From assembly GCA_903819975.1 (NCBI GenBank), contig CAIJFI010000015.1, positions 16,046-80,045 of the forward strand: 64,000 nt of DNA, in the 5' to 3' direction. Source of the stretch: an uncultured Bacteroidota bacterium (GTDB lineage: Bacteria > Bacteroidota > Bacteroidia > Chitinophagales > Chitinophagaceae). Below the pieces are notes generated by a model. It was given only the letters and a program-made list of their open reading frames with translations, ran no database searches and was not told the origin of the DNA. The position numbers were made by a program, and so were the translations under genes. Shown here piece by piece: positions 1-8,332 of the stretch (position 1 is the first letter of the stretch; each line of letters starts with the position of its first letter).

Positions 1-570
1 CATCTTAGGGCGAACACCGCTTTCGAAAATCTCCTGATGCAAGTCGCCACCTTTTAAACAAATCAAGCCATTGGGTTGGTTAGGCTTCTTATTAATAATA
101 GGCCCTGCCCATTTCCATAAATCTTTCAAAGGGGCAACAGCACGGCTAATTGCGTAATCAAATTTCTTATTCTTTATATCCTCAACACGAGTGTGTTTAG
201 TTGTAATATTTTTGATGCCTACTATTTCACAAACAGCATCTACTACTTTTAATTTTTTAGCAATACTGTCCACTGCCAAAAATTGAACTTCTGGGAAAAA
301 GATAGCCATTGGAACGCAAGGAAATCCACCGCCACAGCCTATATCAATAACCTGAGTTCCTTTGTCCCATTCTGCAATAGCTGCAATGCTTAAAGAATGA
401 AGCACATGGTGCAAGTAGATATGATCAATATCTTTTCTTGAAATAACATTTATCTGGCTATTCCATTCTTTATATGCAGCCTCAAGACCTGCAAGTTGTT
501 CTAATTGCTTTGGCGTAAAATCGTCAAAGTATTTAGTAATTAATTCCAATTTTTGTTCGGAGCTTTCCAT
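1..570 (-). CDS. rsmG: 16S rRNA (guanine527-N7)-methyltransferase RsmG, 3' end cut by window edge
   Basis: RsmG uses S-adenosylmethionine to methylate G527 of 16S rRNA in the 30S subunit. I translated 190 codons by eye. The start is the ATG whose complement lies at 568-570, giving MESSEQKLELITKYFDDF, and the frame stays open to base 1. The SAM-binding loop reads VIDIGCGGGFP near residue 75, followed by the acidic AVDSIAKKLK strand and the ISRAVAPL motif typical of GidB/RsmG. The family is about 205-215 aa, so only about 15-25 C-terminal residues are missing. Its start overlaps the end of the glycosyltransferase gene by 31 bp on the same strand, which suggests cotranscription. Confidence 0.93.
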   Translation of the reverse strand, partial: MESSEQKLELITKYFDDFTPKQLEQLAGLEAAYKEWNSQINVISRKDIDHIYLHHVLHSLSIAAIAEWDKGTQVIDIGCGGGFPCVPMAIFFPEVQFLAVDSIAKKLKVVDAVCEIVGIKNITTKHTRVEDIKNKKFDYAISRAVAPLKDLWKWAGPIINKKPNQPNGLICLKGGDLHQEIFESGVRPKM

Positions 571-1667
571 ACGCTAGGCAAGGTAAATAAATAATAAAAT
601 ATAGACCAAAAATCAAACAAAATAAACCAAGGCCATAAATCAAGTTCGTTTAATTTTTTCATAGTGCTTCTAAGGATAGTGCCCTGCACTATTAAACGAG
701 CACCCCATAAGCTAGCAATTAAAATATATTCTCTCGAAAAAAATAATGCAGCTATTAAAAGCGGGTAAATTAAGAATTGGCTAATTGCATAAAGTGCCAA
801 TAATATTGAATGCTGTTTTTTATAATACTTACTAGTGGTATAGTGTCTGTATTTTTGATTCATCCATTCATTAAAAGTATTCTTTGGCTCACTTAAGGTA
901 TGTGCATCTTTATCAATAACTATTGCCGTATTGCGCTTATTGGCAACCTGATTAATAAACAAATCATCGTCACCACTTGGCATTTGGTTGATAGAAGAGA
1001 ATCCTTTGTTTCTTAAAAACACATCTTTCTTGTAAGACAAATTTCTGCCAACTCCCATATAAGGCATGCCAGCTAAGGCATAGGAGAAATATTGTAAAGC
1101 AGTTTGGAAGGTTTCAAAACGAATTAATTTATTCAAGAATCCTGGCTTCTTTTTATAAGCACCATAGCCTAATACTATTTCGATATTATCATCGTAGCCA
1201 TCCTGCATTAATTGCATCCAATGTTCACTTGCTGGAACACAATCGGCGTCGGTCAATAATAATGTTTCATATTTTGCAGATTTAATTCCAATTGACAAAG
1301 GAAATTTTTTCCCACTAATCATTTTTGCTTCCTGTGTAAGTGCAACAACATTTAAATTCTTAAATGATTTTTTAAACTCATCTAATAAATATTTTGATTC
1401 ATCTTCCGAATTGTCATTCACCAAAACAATTTCATGTGTGGTGCTATACTCTTGCACTAAAACACCAGGCAGGTTTATGGCTAAATTATTAGCCTCGTCT
1501 CTTGCACAAATAACAACTGAAATAGGGTGCTCCATATGTACGGCCTTATTTGGCTTCTTATAAATGGCTAGTCTTAAGAAAAAGAATAGATAATAAAATA
1601 GCTGTATTGCAATGATGCACGCAAATGCGCCTATTAAAATAGGTGATACGGGTAGGTTAGTAATCAT
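540..1667 (-). CDS. Membrane glycosyltransferase, family 2
   Basis: A processive-type GT-A glycosyltransferase of 375 aa, probably acting at the inner membrane in surface polysaccharide or glycolipid synthesis; donor and acceptor are unknown. An N-terminal membrane helix (about residues 8-34) precedes the GT2 domain: SVVICARDEANN near 50, DAD at 140-142 as the metal-binding DxD, GDDD at 232-235 as the catalytic-base region, and QKYRHY at 271-276 resembling the Q/RxxRW motif. Two or more hydrophobic helices close the protein. I chose the ATG with complement at 1665-1667. An in-frame ATG 102 bp upstream would run through the divergent tgt start, and its extra residues look non-coding. Confidence 0.85.
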   Translation of the reverse strand: MITNLPVSPILIGAFACIIAIQLFYYLFFFLRLAIYKKPNKAVHMEHPISVVICARDEANNLAINLPGVLVQEYSTTHEIVLVNDNSEDESKYLLDEFKKSFKNLNVVALTQEAKMISGKKFPLSIGIKSAKYETLLLTDADCVPASEHWMQLMQDGYDDNIEIVLGYGAYKKKPGFLNKLIRFETFQTALQYFSYALAGMPYMGVGRNLSYKKDVFLRNKGFSSINQMPSGDDDLFINQVANKRNTAIVIDKDAHTLSEPKNTFNEWMNQKYRHYTTSKYYKKQHSILLALYAISQFLIYPLLIAALFFSREYILIASLWGARLIVQGTILRSTMKKLNELDLWPWFILFDFWSIFYYLFTLPSVWKAPNKNWN

Positions 1668-1693
1668 GGTACAAAAGTAATGATATTTGACCT

Positions 1694-1701
1694 TACCTTT
1701 G
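1694..1701 (+). promoter_or_regulatory. Bacteroidota -7 box upstream of tgt (TACCTTTG)
   Basis: TACCTTTG matches the phylum's TAnnTTTG -7 consensus exactly. Only four bases (CGCC) separate it from the tgt ATG at 1706, so the transcript should be leaderless or nearly so. No clear -33 TTG is visible at the usual spacing. Confidence 0.55.
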
Positions 1702-1705
1702 CGCC

Positions 1706-2845
1706 ATGGCTGCATTAGCATTTGATTTACAATATAAGAGCACCACAGGTGCTTCTCGTGCTGGTACAATTACCACCGATCATGGGACCATTCAGACCCC
1801 AATATTTATGCCTGTTGGTACCATTGGATCCGTGAAAGCGGTTACCCAGCAACAACTTAAGCAGGATGTAAATGCTCAAATAATACTTGGGAACACCTAT
1901 CATCTTTATTTAAGACCAGGCACCGAAATATTAGAAGCTGCCGGCGGCTTGCATAAATTTATGGGCTGGGACCGACCTATATTAACGGATAGCGGTGGTT
2001 ATCAAGTATTTTCATTGGCAAACAATAGAAAAATAAAGCCAGAAGGGGTTGTATTTCAGTCGCATATTGATGGAAGTAAGCATTTGTTTAGCCCAGAAAA
2101 TGTAATGGATATTCAGCGTAGCATAGGTGCGGACATTATCATGGCTTTTGATGAATGTCCTCCAATTCCTGCCGAATATGAGTATGTGCGCAAGAGTATG
2201 GATTTGACCCATGTTTGGTTGGATAGATGTTTTAATAGATTAGCTGAGACGCCAGATTTATATGGACATACTCAAAACTTATTTCCAATTGTACAAGGGG
2301 GTATGTATAAGGATTTAAGAAAAGCATCCTGCGATTATATTAGTTCAAAAAATGCAGTAGGTAATGCAATTGGCGGATTAAGTGTGGGCGAAACCGAGCC
2401 TGAAATGTATGAGTTTACAGCCCTTTGCTGTGAAAATTTACCTGTAGATAAGCCAAGGTATTTAATGGGAGTTGGAACCCCTTGGAATATATTAGAAGCA
2501 ATAGATTTAGGGGTAGATATGTTTGACTGTGTTATGCCAACTAGAAATGGTCGCAATGGAATGATATTCACTTCACAGGGCGTTATTAATATTAAGAATA
2601 AGAAATGGGAGAAAGACTTTAGTCCTTTGGATCCGGGCATTCCCAATGAGCTAAGTCAGTATTATACAAAAGCCTATATGCGACATTTATTTGTAGCAGA
2701 TGAAATTTTAGGATTGCAATTAGCAAGTATTCAAAACTTATCCTTTTATCTTTGGCTGGTAGGGGAAGCAAGAAAACATATTATAGCAGGAGATTATAGT
2801 AGTTGGAAAGTATCCATGATTGAACAAGTTAAAACAAGATTGTAA
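1706..2845 (+). CDS. tgt: Queuine/preQ1 tRNA-ribosyltransferase Tgt
   Basis: Tgt exchanges guanine-34 for preQ1 in tRNAs with GUN anticodons, the first tRNA-bound step of queuosine synthesis; QueA, which acts next, is also in this window. The 379-aa TIM-barrel protein keeps the substrate motif LTDSGGYQ (Asp95) and the nucleophile region MFDCVMPTRNGR (Asp274 by alignment). The C-terminal zinc site is unusual. The family's CxCxxC-x(~25)-H is replaced by a stretch with no cysteine at all, although the following His327 (YMRHL) is kept. The start lies four bases after a -7 box. The permease gene follows after 13 bp, so the two are probably cotranscribed. Confidence 0.96.
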   Translation: MAALAFDLQYKSTTGASRAGTITTDHGTIQTPIFMPVGTIGSVKAVTQQQLKQDVNAQIILGNTYHLYLRPGTEILEAAGGLHKFMGWDRPILTDSGGYQVFSLANNRKIKPEGVVFQSHIDGSKHLFSPENVMDIQRSIGADIIMAFDECPPIPAEYEYVRKSMDLTHVWLDRCFNRLAETPDLYGHTQNLFPIVQGGMYKDLRKASCDYISSKNAVGNAIGGLSVGETEPEMYEFTALCCENLPVDKPRYLMGVGTPWNILEAIDLGVDMFDCVMPTRNGRNGMIFTSQGVINIKNKKWEKDFSPLDPGIPNELSQYYTKAYMRHLFVADEILGLQLASIQNLSFYLWLVGEARKHIIAGDYSSWKVSMIEQVKTRL

Positions 2846-2858
2846 TTAATAATAGCGC

Positions 2859-3950
2859 GTGAAAAAATTAGACTGGTACATATTAAAAAAGTTTATGAGA
2901 GTGTTTTTCTTCTCTATCTTTTTATTTGCTGTCATTGCTATTGTAATTGATGTGAGCGAAAAGACCGACGACTTTGTTCGTTCTGGTTTAAATGCTGGCG
3001 AAATTTTCACACATTATTATATTGGTTTTATACCTCATATTATTGCACTGCTATTTCCATTGTTTGTATTTATAGCTGTAATCTTTTTTACTTCTAAAAT
3101 GGCAGGACAAACCGAAATTGTTGCCATTCTTGCAAGCGGGGTTACTTATAATAGGTGGTTGCGTCCTTATTGGATTGGTGGCGTTTTATTGGGTTTATTA
3201 TTATGGTTTTCTAACCAATGGATCGTGCCCAAGGCAAATAATATTAGAGGTAGTTTTGAAGCAGCTTATGTAGATGCACATTCTAGTTATAATGCATTAT
3301 TAACTACATCCACCGACATTTATTTTAGAATTGACTCATTCACATATGCTGGGATTTATTCCTATGATACTGCAAACAATCGCGGAAATGGATTTTTTGC
3401 TTATAAAGTAGAAAAGGGAAAAGTGGTTTATAATTTAAGGGCCGAAAATATCCAATGGGATACGGCTACCAAAAATTGGAGATTGGTTGAAGTGATTGAA
3501 AGAAAGGTTATGGATGATAAGGAAGTGGTTACATCTACAACCGAGCTAAGAAAGAATTATCCCTTTAAGCCAATTGATATTGAAAAGGACAAATACACCA
3601 AAGACAAGCTTACTACACCACAATTAATTAAGCAAATTAATTTAGAGGAATTAAGAGGTTCTGAGGGACTCAACGAATTAAAGATTGAAAGGTATCGACG
3701 TGATGCCACACCCATCACTGTATTACTTTTAACCCTTATTGGCGGCATAATTGCAGGCCGAAAAGTGAGGGGTGGAAGTGGCTCTCACTTAGCCCTTGGA
3801 TTTGTTATTGCTGCTCTATTTATCATTACAGATAGGTTCTCTACCATCTTTTCAACAAAGGGCAATTTGCCTCCATTATTAGCTGCTTGGATACCCAATA
3901 TGATTTTTATATGGGTGGTATATTATTTGTATAAAAAAGCACCTAAGTAA
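2859..3950 (+). CDS. LptF/LptG (YjgP/YjgQ) family permease
   Basis: Inner-membrane component of the LptBFG exporter that pulls lipopolysaccharide from the inner membrane to the LptA/C bridge. The 363-aa protein begins MKKLDWYILKKFMRVF, the usual N-terminus of the family. It has three N-terminal membrane helices, a periplasmic jellyroll region at about residues 130-270 and three C-terminal helices ending WVVYYLYKKAPK. It starts with GTG only 13 bp after tgt, a linkage that suggests one transcript. Whether it plays the LptF or the LptG role cannot be settled from one gene, because its partner is not in this window. Confidence 0.88.
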   Translation: MKKLDWYILKKFMRVFFFSIFLFAVIAIVIDVSEKTDDFVRSGLNAGEIFTHYYIGFIPHIIALLFPLFVFIAVIFFTSKMAGQTEIVAILASGVTYNRWLRPYWIGGVLLGLLLWFSNQWIVPKANNIRGSFEAAYVDAHSSYNALLTTSTDIYFRIDSFTYAGIYSYDTANNRGNGFFAYKVEKGKVVYNLRAENIQWDTATKNWRLVEVIERKVMDDKEVVTSTTELRKNYPFKPIDIEKDKYTKDKLTTPQLIKQINLEELRGSEGLNELKIERYRRDATPITVLLLTLIGGIIAGRKVRGGSGSHLALGFVIAALFIITDRFSTIFSTKGNLPPLLAAWIPNMIFIWVVYYLYKKAPK

Positions 3951-3964
3951 GCCGTTTTTTTAGT

Positions 3965-3972
3965 TAACTTTA
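3965..3972 (+). promoter_or_regulatory. Candidate -7 box for citrate synthase (TAACTTTA)
   Basis: TAACTTTA matches TAnnTTTG in all but the last base and lies 46 bp before the citrate synthase ATG, in the 68-bp gap after the permease gene. No convincing -33 element is seen. Confidence 0.35.
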
Positions 3973-4018
3973 TGTCCAATTTTTAAGGGTCCTTATCAAT
4001 CATAAACAAACGGGCATT

Positions 4019-5335
4019 ATGGAAGCAATCAAAGACTTATTCAGTGTAAAAGCTACTGCAGCGGCGGCTGAAATCAAAGAACTTATTAAGGAGCATGGAG
4101 ATAAAAAAATTGGTGATGTAACACTTGCACAAGTATACCAAGGAATGAGAGGTATTACTGGTTTGGTTACGGAAACAAGTTTATTAGATGCACAAGAAGG
4201 AATTCGTTTTCGCGGTTATTCAATTCCAGAATTACAAGACAAATTACCTAAAGCGCCAAAGGGAGACGAGCCTTTACCAGAGGGTTTGTTTTATTTAATG
4301 ATGGTTGGTGAAGTGCCTACTCAAGAAGATGTAAAAGAAATTACAAATAACTGGCAAAGAAGAAGCCATGTGCCTGCACATGTTTTTGATGTGATTGATG
4401 CATTTCCACTTAGTGCACACCCAATGACAATGTATGTAGCTGCTGTGATGGCATTACAAACAGAAAGCAAATTCTCTCAAGAGTATGCTAAGGGTATGAA
4501 TAAAAAAGATTACTGGCAATATACTTATGACGATTCAATGGACTTGATTGCTCGTTTACCAAGAATTGCTGCATATATCTACAGAAGAAAATATAAGAAC
4601 AACGAACATATTCATCCAAACGGTTTATTAGACTGGGCAGGCAATCTTGCTTACATGATGGGTTTTGAAGATGAAAGCACAAAAGAATTAATGCGTTTAT
4701 ATATGACTATCCACGCCGATCACGAAGGTGGAAACGTTTCAGCGCATACTACGCACTTAGTAGGTTCTGCATTAAGTGATCCTTATTTAAGTTATGCTGC
4801 AGGCATGAATGGATTAGCGGGTCCTTTACATGGATTAGCAAATCAGGAAGTAATTAAATGGATTTTTGAAATGCAAGAAGCAATTGGTTCTGATAGTCCT
4901 ACCAAAGAGCAAATTGTAGATTATGTTCAAAAAACATTGGCCTCTGGTAAAGTAGTTCCAGGATACGGTCATGCAGTATTAAGAAAAACGGATCCTCGAT
5001 TCACTGCTCAAATGGCATTTGGCAAAAAACATTTGCCAGACGATAAATTAGTAAACACGGTTTGGAACATATACGAGACGGTACCTCCAATTTTAGAGTC
5101 ATTAGGAAAAGTTAAAAATCCATGGCCAAATGTGGATGCGCATAGCGGAGCTTTATTAGTGCACTATGGTATTGTGGAATATGAATTCTACACTGTGTTA
5201 TTTGCAGTTAGCCGTGCACTAGGTGTATTAGCTAGTTTAACATGGGATAGGGCATTAGGATTCCCATTAGAGCGTCCAAAATCTGTAACTACCGCAGCTG
5301 TTAAACTTTGGTTAGACGGTAAAGGAGATATTTAG
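4019..5335 (+). CDS. gltA: Citrate synthase, mitochondrial-like type
   Basis: Condenses acetyl-CoA and oxaloacetate into citrate, the entry step of the TCA cycle. The 438-aa protein carries the catalytic triad in family context: His271 in GLAGPLHGLANQEV, His318 in PGYGHAVLRKTDPRF, and Asp373 in NPWPNVDAHSG. These segments and the end VLASLTWDRALGFPLERP resemble animal and plant mitochondrial citrate synthase much more closely than E. coli GltA, which has an NADH-sensing N-terminal region that I do not see here. It is transcribed alone: a near-consensus -7 box precedes it and a strong terminator follows at 5359. Confidence 0.95.
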   Translation: MEAIKDLFSVKATAAAAEIKELIKEHGDKKIGDVTLAQVYQGMRGITGLVTETSLLDAQEGIRFRGYSIPELQDKLPKAPKGDEPLPEGLFYLMMVGEVPTQEDVKEITNNWQRRSHVPAHVFDVIDAFPLSAHPMTMYVAAVMALQTESKFSQEYAKGMNKKDYWQYTYDDSMDLIARLPRIAAYIYRRKYKNNEHIHPNGLLDWAGNLAYMMGFEDESTKELMRLYMTIHADHEGGNVSAHTTHLVGSALSDPYLSYAAGMNGLAGPLHGLANQEVIKWIFEMQEAIGSDSPTKEQIVDYVQKTLASGKVVPGYGHAVLRKTDPRFTAQMAFGKKHLPDDKLVNTVWNIYETVPPILESLGKVKNPWPNVDAHSGALLVHYGIVEYEFYTVLFAVSRALGVLASLTWDRALGFPLERPKSVTTAAVKLWLDGKGDI

Positions 5336-5358
5336 TCTTTTCTAAATTATATATTGAT

Positions 5359-5388
5359 AGCATCGGGTGTTCCCGGTGCTATTTTTTT
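5359..5388 (+). terminator. Rho-independent terminator after citrate synthase
   Basis: AGCATCGGG, a TGTT loop and CCCGGTGCT form a 9-bp stem with one G-T wobble, followed by seven T residues. Confidence 0.85.
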
Positions 5389-5408
5389 GGCCTAAACGTA
5401 GTGCCTCA

Positions 5409-5873
5409 ATGAAAAAAGCGCTATTTTTAGCTATTATGAGGTATTGCTTGTTTATAATTCTTGTACTATTTAGCAGCTTTAAGCCAAAGCCGATTTCGGA
5501 AAACGAGCTGTATTGTTATATCAAGGAAATCGGAATTCTACATCCCGAAGTAGTATTAAAGCAAGCTATTTATGAAACAGGTCATTTTAAATCCAATATC
5601 TACAAGAAAAAAAACAATGTATTTGGGTTTAGGAGAACATCAAAATACATTTATTATAAAAACTGGCAGGCCTGTGTAGAATATTATAAAGTATGGCAGG
5701 ATAAGCATTACAAAGACACTACTCAGAATTATTATACATTCTTACAGAAAATTAATTATAGCGGCCATAAAGGTTTTAATTATGCGCTTGAGTTAAAAGG
5801 CGTTAAAATAAAGGATTCCTTAATCTGTAATAGGGACTTCACATTGCCAAGCAAGCCGTTCGTAACTTTTTAG
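5409..5873 (+). CDS. Small glucosaminidase-like (GH73 type) exported protein
   Basis: A 154-aa protein, probably exported and acting on peptidoglycan. After an N-terminal hydrophobic stretch (about residues 8-24) it has HPEVVLKQAIYETGHFKSNI and then NNVFGFR. This is the pattern of the mannosyl-glycoprotein endo-beta-N-acetylglucosaminidase (FlgJ/GH73) fold, with the Glu of YETG in the usual catalytic position. A longer reading from a GTG at 5367 would start inside the citrate synthase terminator, so I use the ATG at 5409. The domain is short, so it may bind or trim glycan rather than act as a full autolysin. Confidence 0.7.
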   Translation: MKKALFLAIMRYCLFIILVLFSSFKPKPISENELYCYIKEIGILHPEVVLKQAIYETGHFKSNIYKKKNNVFGFRRTSKYIYYKNWQACVEYYKVWQDKHYKDTTQNYYTFLQKINYSGHKGFNYALELKGVKIKDSLICNRDFTLPSKPFVTF

Positions 5874-5895
5874 GTGTAAGTTTTTAACGAATACT

Positions 5896-5903
5896 TACTT
5901 TTG
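5896..5903 (+). promoter_or_regulatory. -7 box upstream of the outer-membrane barrel gene (TACTTTTG)
   Basis: Exact TAnnTTTG match, 17 bp before the ATG at 5921, just after the preceding gene ends. Confidence 0.5.
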
Positions 5904-5920
5904 CAACCCTAAGAAAGCAT

Positions 5921-8332
5921 ATGAGGAAATTTAAGATTTGGGCGTTACTAATACTGACATTATTATTTTTAAATAAAGCGGGAGCTCAATCAAGGCTTGT
6001 TGATATCAAGGTGATTGATAAAACTGGCAAGCCATTTAGCATGGCCTTGGTAATGTATTATGAAAAGGGTAGATTAAAGGAATCATTTAATGCTCAAAGA
6101 GCCACTAAAGTAGTTGCCGATTCATTAGGTCGTATTCATTTAAAGGTTGATAGTGCTAAATCCTATTTTTTTAGAACCAGCTGGGTTGGTTATCAAATTA
6201 CAGATACCGTTTTTAATTTTAATAGTTTATTCGAACATTCAATTGTTTTAAAGGAAACTGCAGCTATGTTAAATGAAGTTGTAGTAAAGTCGTCAAAGCC
6301 TTTAATTCGTCAAGAGGATGATAAGTCGGTAGTGGATCCCGAACCATTGGCGGCGAGTAGTACCAACGCGTATGAGACGGTAGAAAAAACGCCTGGGGTA
6401 TTTATTGACCAAGATGGAAATATATATTTAAATGGATTGTCGCCTGCAGCTATTCAAATTAACGGGCGTGATTTAAAAATGTCAGCATCAGACATCGCAA
6501 TTCTTTTAAAAAGTTTACCACCCAATGCAATTCAAAAAATCGAATTAATCCGAACACCTTCGGCAAAATATGATGCATCTGGCGGCGGCGGCGTAGTGAA
6601 TATTGTATTAATGAAAGGGATAAAGTTGGGTATGAACGGATCGCTTAGTAGTGGCTTTGGGCAAGGGTTATATGGGAATCAATATATTGGGTTTAATTTG
6701 TCAAATAACAATGATAAATTAAATTCTTATGTTAATGCACAGTATAGTAATAATGACGGATATACAATAACTAATTCTGACAGAACTATTTCAGTTGACA
6801 CTTTATTAAGGCAAAATGCAAGGACTTTGTCGCCCAATACTGCAGTAAATATTGGATATGGATTTGGGAAGAACTTAAATGATAAATGGGATTTAAATTA
6901 TGATGGTAGAATGAGTCAAAATAAATCTAACAATTCTACTTTTAATGCTTCTTTTGTTAAAGTTGTTTCCACTGACCAACATTTAAACGACCTAATATCT
7001 TTAGTTGACAATAAAGGAACTAATGATTTTATTAACCAGTCATTTAGAGCAAAGTTAAAATTAGATACTACTGGGGGAGAGTGGATTAATGATATGTCTT
7101 TTAATTATTCCAAAAGCAATACCGACCAAGTGTATACAAATTCATTATTGAGTAATAGTAATTTAGTAAGAGGCGACGGAAATTATGGAACGGATAGAAG
7201 TTATTTTACTTTCCAATCTGATTTAAAGAAAAAGTTATTAGGATTGAATTTAGAAACCGGCATAAAGACTTCTACTTTAAATTTTGATAATAATGCCAAG
7301 TATACTAAAACCATCGCTAATGTAGTTGGGGCCGACCCTTTTAGAACCAATAGTTTTCATTATACCGAGTTGATTAATGCAGCTTATTTGCAAGGTTCAA
7401 AAACATGGGGTGCGATTGTGTTAAAAGTAGGTACTAGGTTTGAGCAAACTATAATGCAGGGGCATCAAATAGTGCCAAAGGATACCACTTTCTCTTTAAT
7501 CCGAACAGACGCCTTCCCTTATATATATTTAAGTAGGAGAGTGGCTAAGATTATGGAATATGAAGTGCGAGGATTCTTGGTGTATAGGAAAACTATTAGT
7601 AGGCCTTCCTATGACTATTTAAATCCTTTTGCAAAATACATAGATCCATTCTTATACGAAGTAGGTAATCCAAATTTACGACCTCAGTTTACAACAAATT
7701 ACGAAGCCAATATAAGTGTAGACGATAAGCCATTGTTTGCTTATGGTGTAAATGAAACCAAGGATATATTTACGAACGTAGTGTATCAATCTCCAACTAA
7801 TAAACAAATAAGTTATCGCACTTATGATAATTTAGGTAAGAGTAGAGAAACTTATTTTAGAATTGTAGGTGTTATACCTCCTGGAAAAAAATATTTTGCT
7901 GTAATTGGTACACAATATAATAAAAATGACTACACTGGTTATTATGAAGGCAAGCCCATAGTATTTAATAAAGGTACTTGGGCAATATTTACATTCCAGT
8001 CCTTTAAGCTAGATGGATTATCTACAATTACACTAAACGGATTTTGGAGAATTAATGGCCAACAACAATTTTATGAATTATCAGATTTCGGTTCTTTAAA
8101 TACTTCAATTAATAGACAGTTTTTGAAGAAGAAATTAATAATTACTGCTAGTTATAATGACTTCTTGTTTACGAATAACAATCGTTTTGTGTTGCACCAG
8201 GGTACGCAAAATGCAGTAGGGTATAGAGAAACTGACTCTAGACGATGGGGGATATCCTTAAGGTATAATTTTGGATTTAAGCCAAAGGAAAATAAAATGG
8301 ATATGCTGGAAGCTGGCTCGGAGAATAAATAA
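5921..8332 (+). CDS. TonB-dependent-receptor-like outer membrane beta-barrel protein
   Basis: An 803-aa outer-membrane protein of the Bacteroidota barrel family that often accompanies nutrient uptake; its ligand is unknown. A signal peptide ends near GAQS (residue 23). Next come a carboxypeptidase-regulatory-like beta-sandwich (about 25-115) and a plug domain with AYETVEKTPGVFIDQDGNI, IQINGRD and the RTPSAKYDASGGGGVVNI loop (about 150-230). The rest is a long amphipathic barrel rich in aromatic and Asn residues. No SusD partner is adjacent, so a SusCD glycan system is not supported. Its stop codon abuts the stop of the convergent transporter gene with no gap. Confidence 0.88.
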   Translation: MRKFKIWALLILTLLFLNKAGAQSRLVDIKVIDKTGKPFSMALVMYYEKGRLKESFNAQRATKVVADSLGRIHLKVDSAKSYFFRTSWVGYQITDTVFNFNSLFEHSIVLKETAAMLNEVVVKSSKPLIRQEDDKSVVDPEPLAASSTNAYETVEKTPGVFIDQDGNIYLNGLSPAAIQINGRDLKMSASDIAILLKSLPPNAIQKIELIRTPSAKYDASGGGGVVNIVLMKGIKLGMNGSLSSGFGQGLYGNQYIGFNLSNNNDKLNSYVNAQYSNNDGYTITNSDRTISVDTLLRQNARTLSPNTAVNIGYGFGKNLNDKWDLNYDGRMSQNKSNNSTFNASFVKVVSTDQHLNDLISLVDNKGTNDFINQSFRAKLKLDTTGGEWINDMSFNYSKSNTDQVYTNSLLSNSNLVRGDGNYGTDRSYFTFQSDLKKKLLGLNLETGIKTSTLNFDNNAKYTKTIANVVGADPFRTNSFHYTELINAAYLQGSKTWGAIVLKVGTRFEQTIMQGHQIVPKDTTFSLIRTDAFPYIYLSRRVAKIMEYEVRGFLVYRKTISRPSYDYLNPFAKYIDPFLYEVGNPNLRPQFTTNYEANISVDDKPLFAYGVNETKDIFTNVVYQSPTNKQISYRTYDNLGKSRETYFRIVGVIPPGKKYFAVIGTQYNKNDYTGYYEGKPIVFNKGTWAIFTFQSFKLDGLSTITLNGFWRINGQQQFYELSDFGSLNTSINRQFLKKKLIITASYNDFLFTNNNRFVLHQGTQNAVGYRETDSRRWGISLRYNFGFKPKENKMDMLEAGSENK

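Noticed and set aside
5921..8332. SusC component of a glycan-uptake locus
   Set aside because: No SusD-like gene is adjacent and the next genes are the convergent oxoprolinase operon. The barrel family seen here also occurs outside Sus systems.
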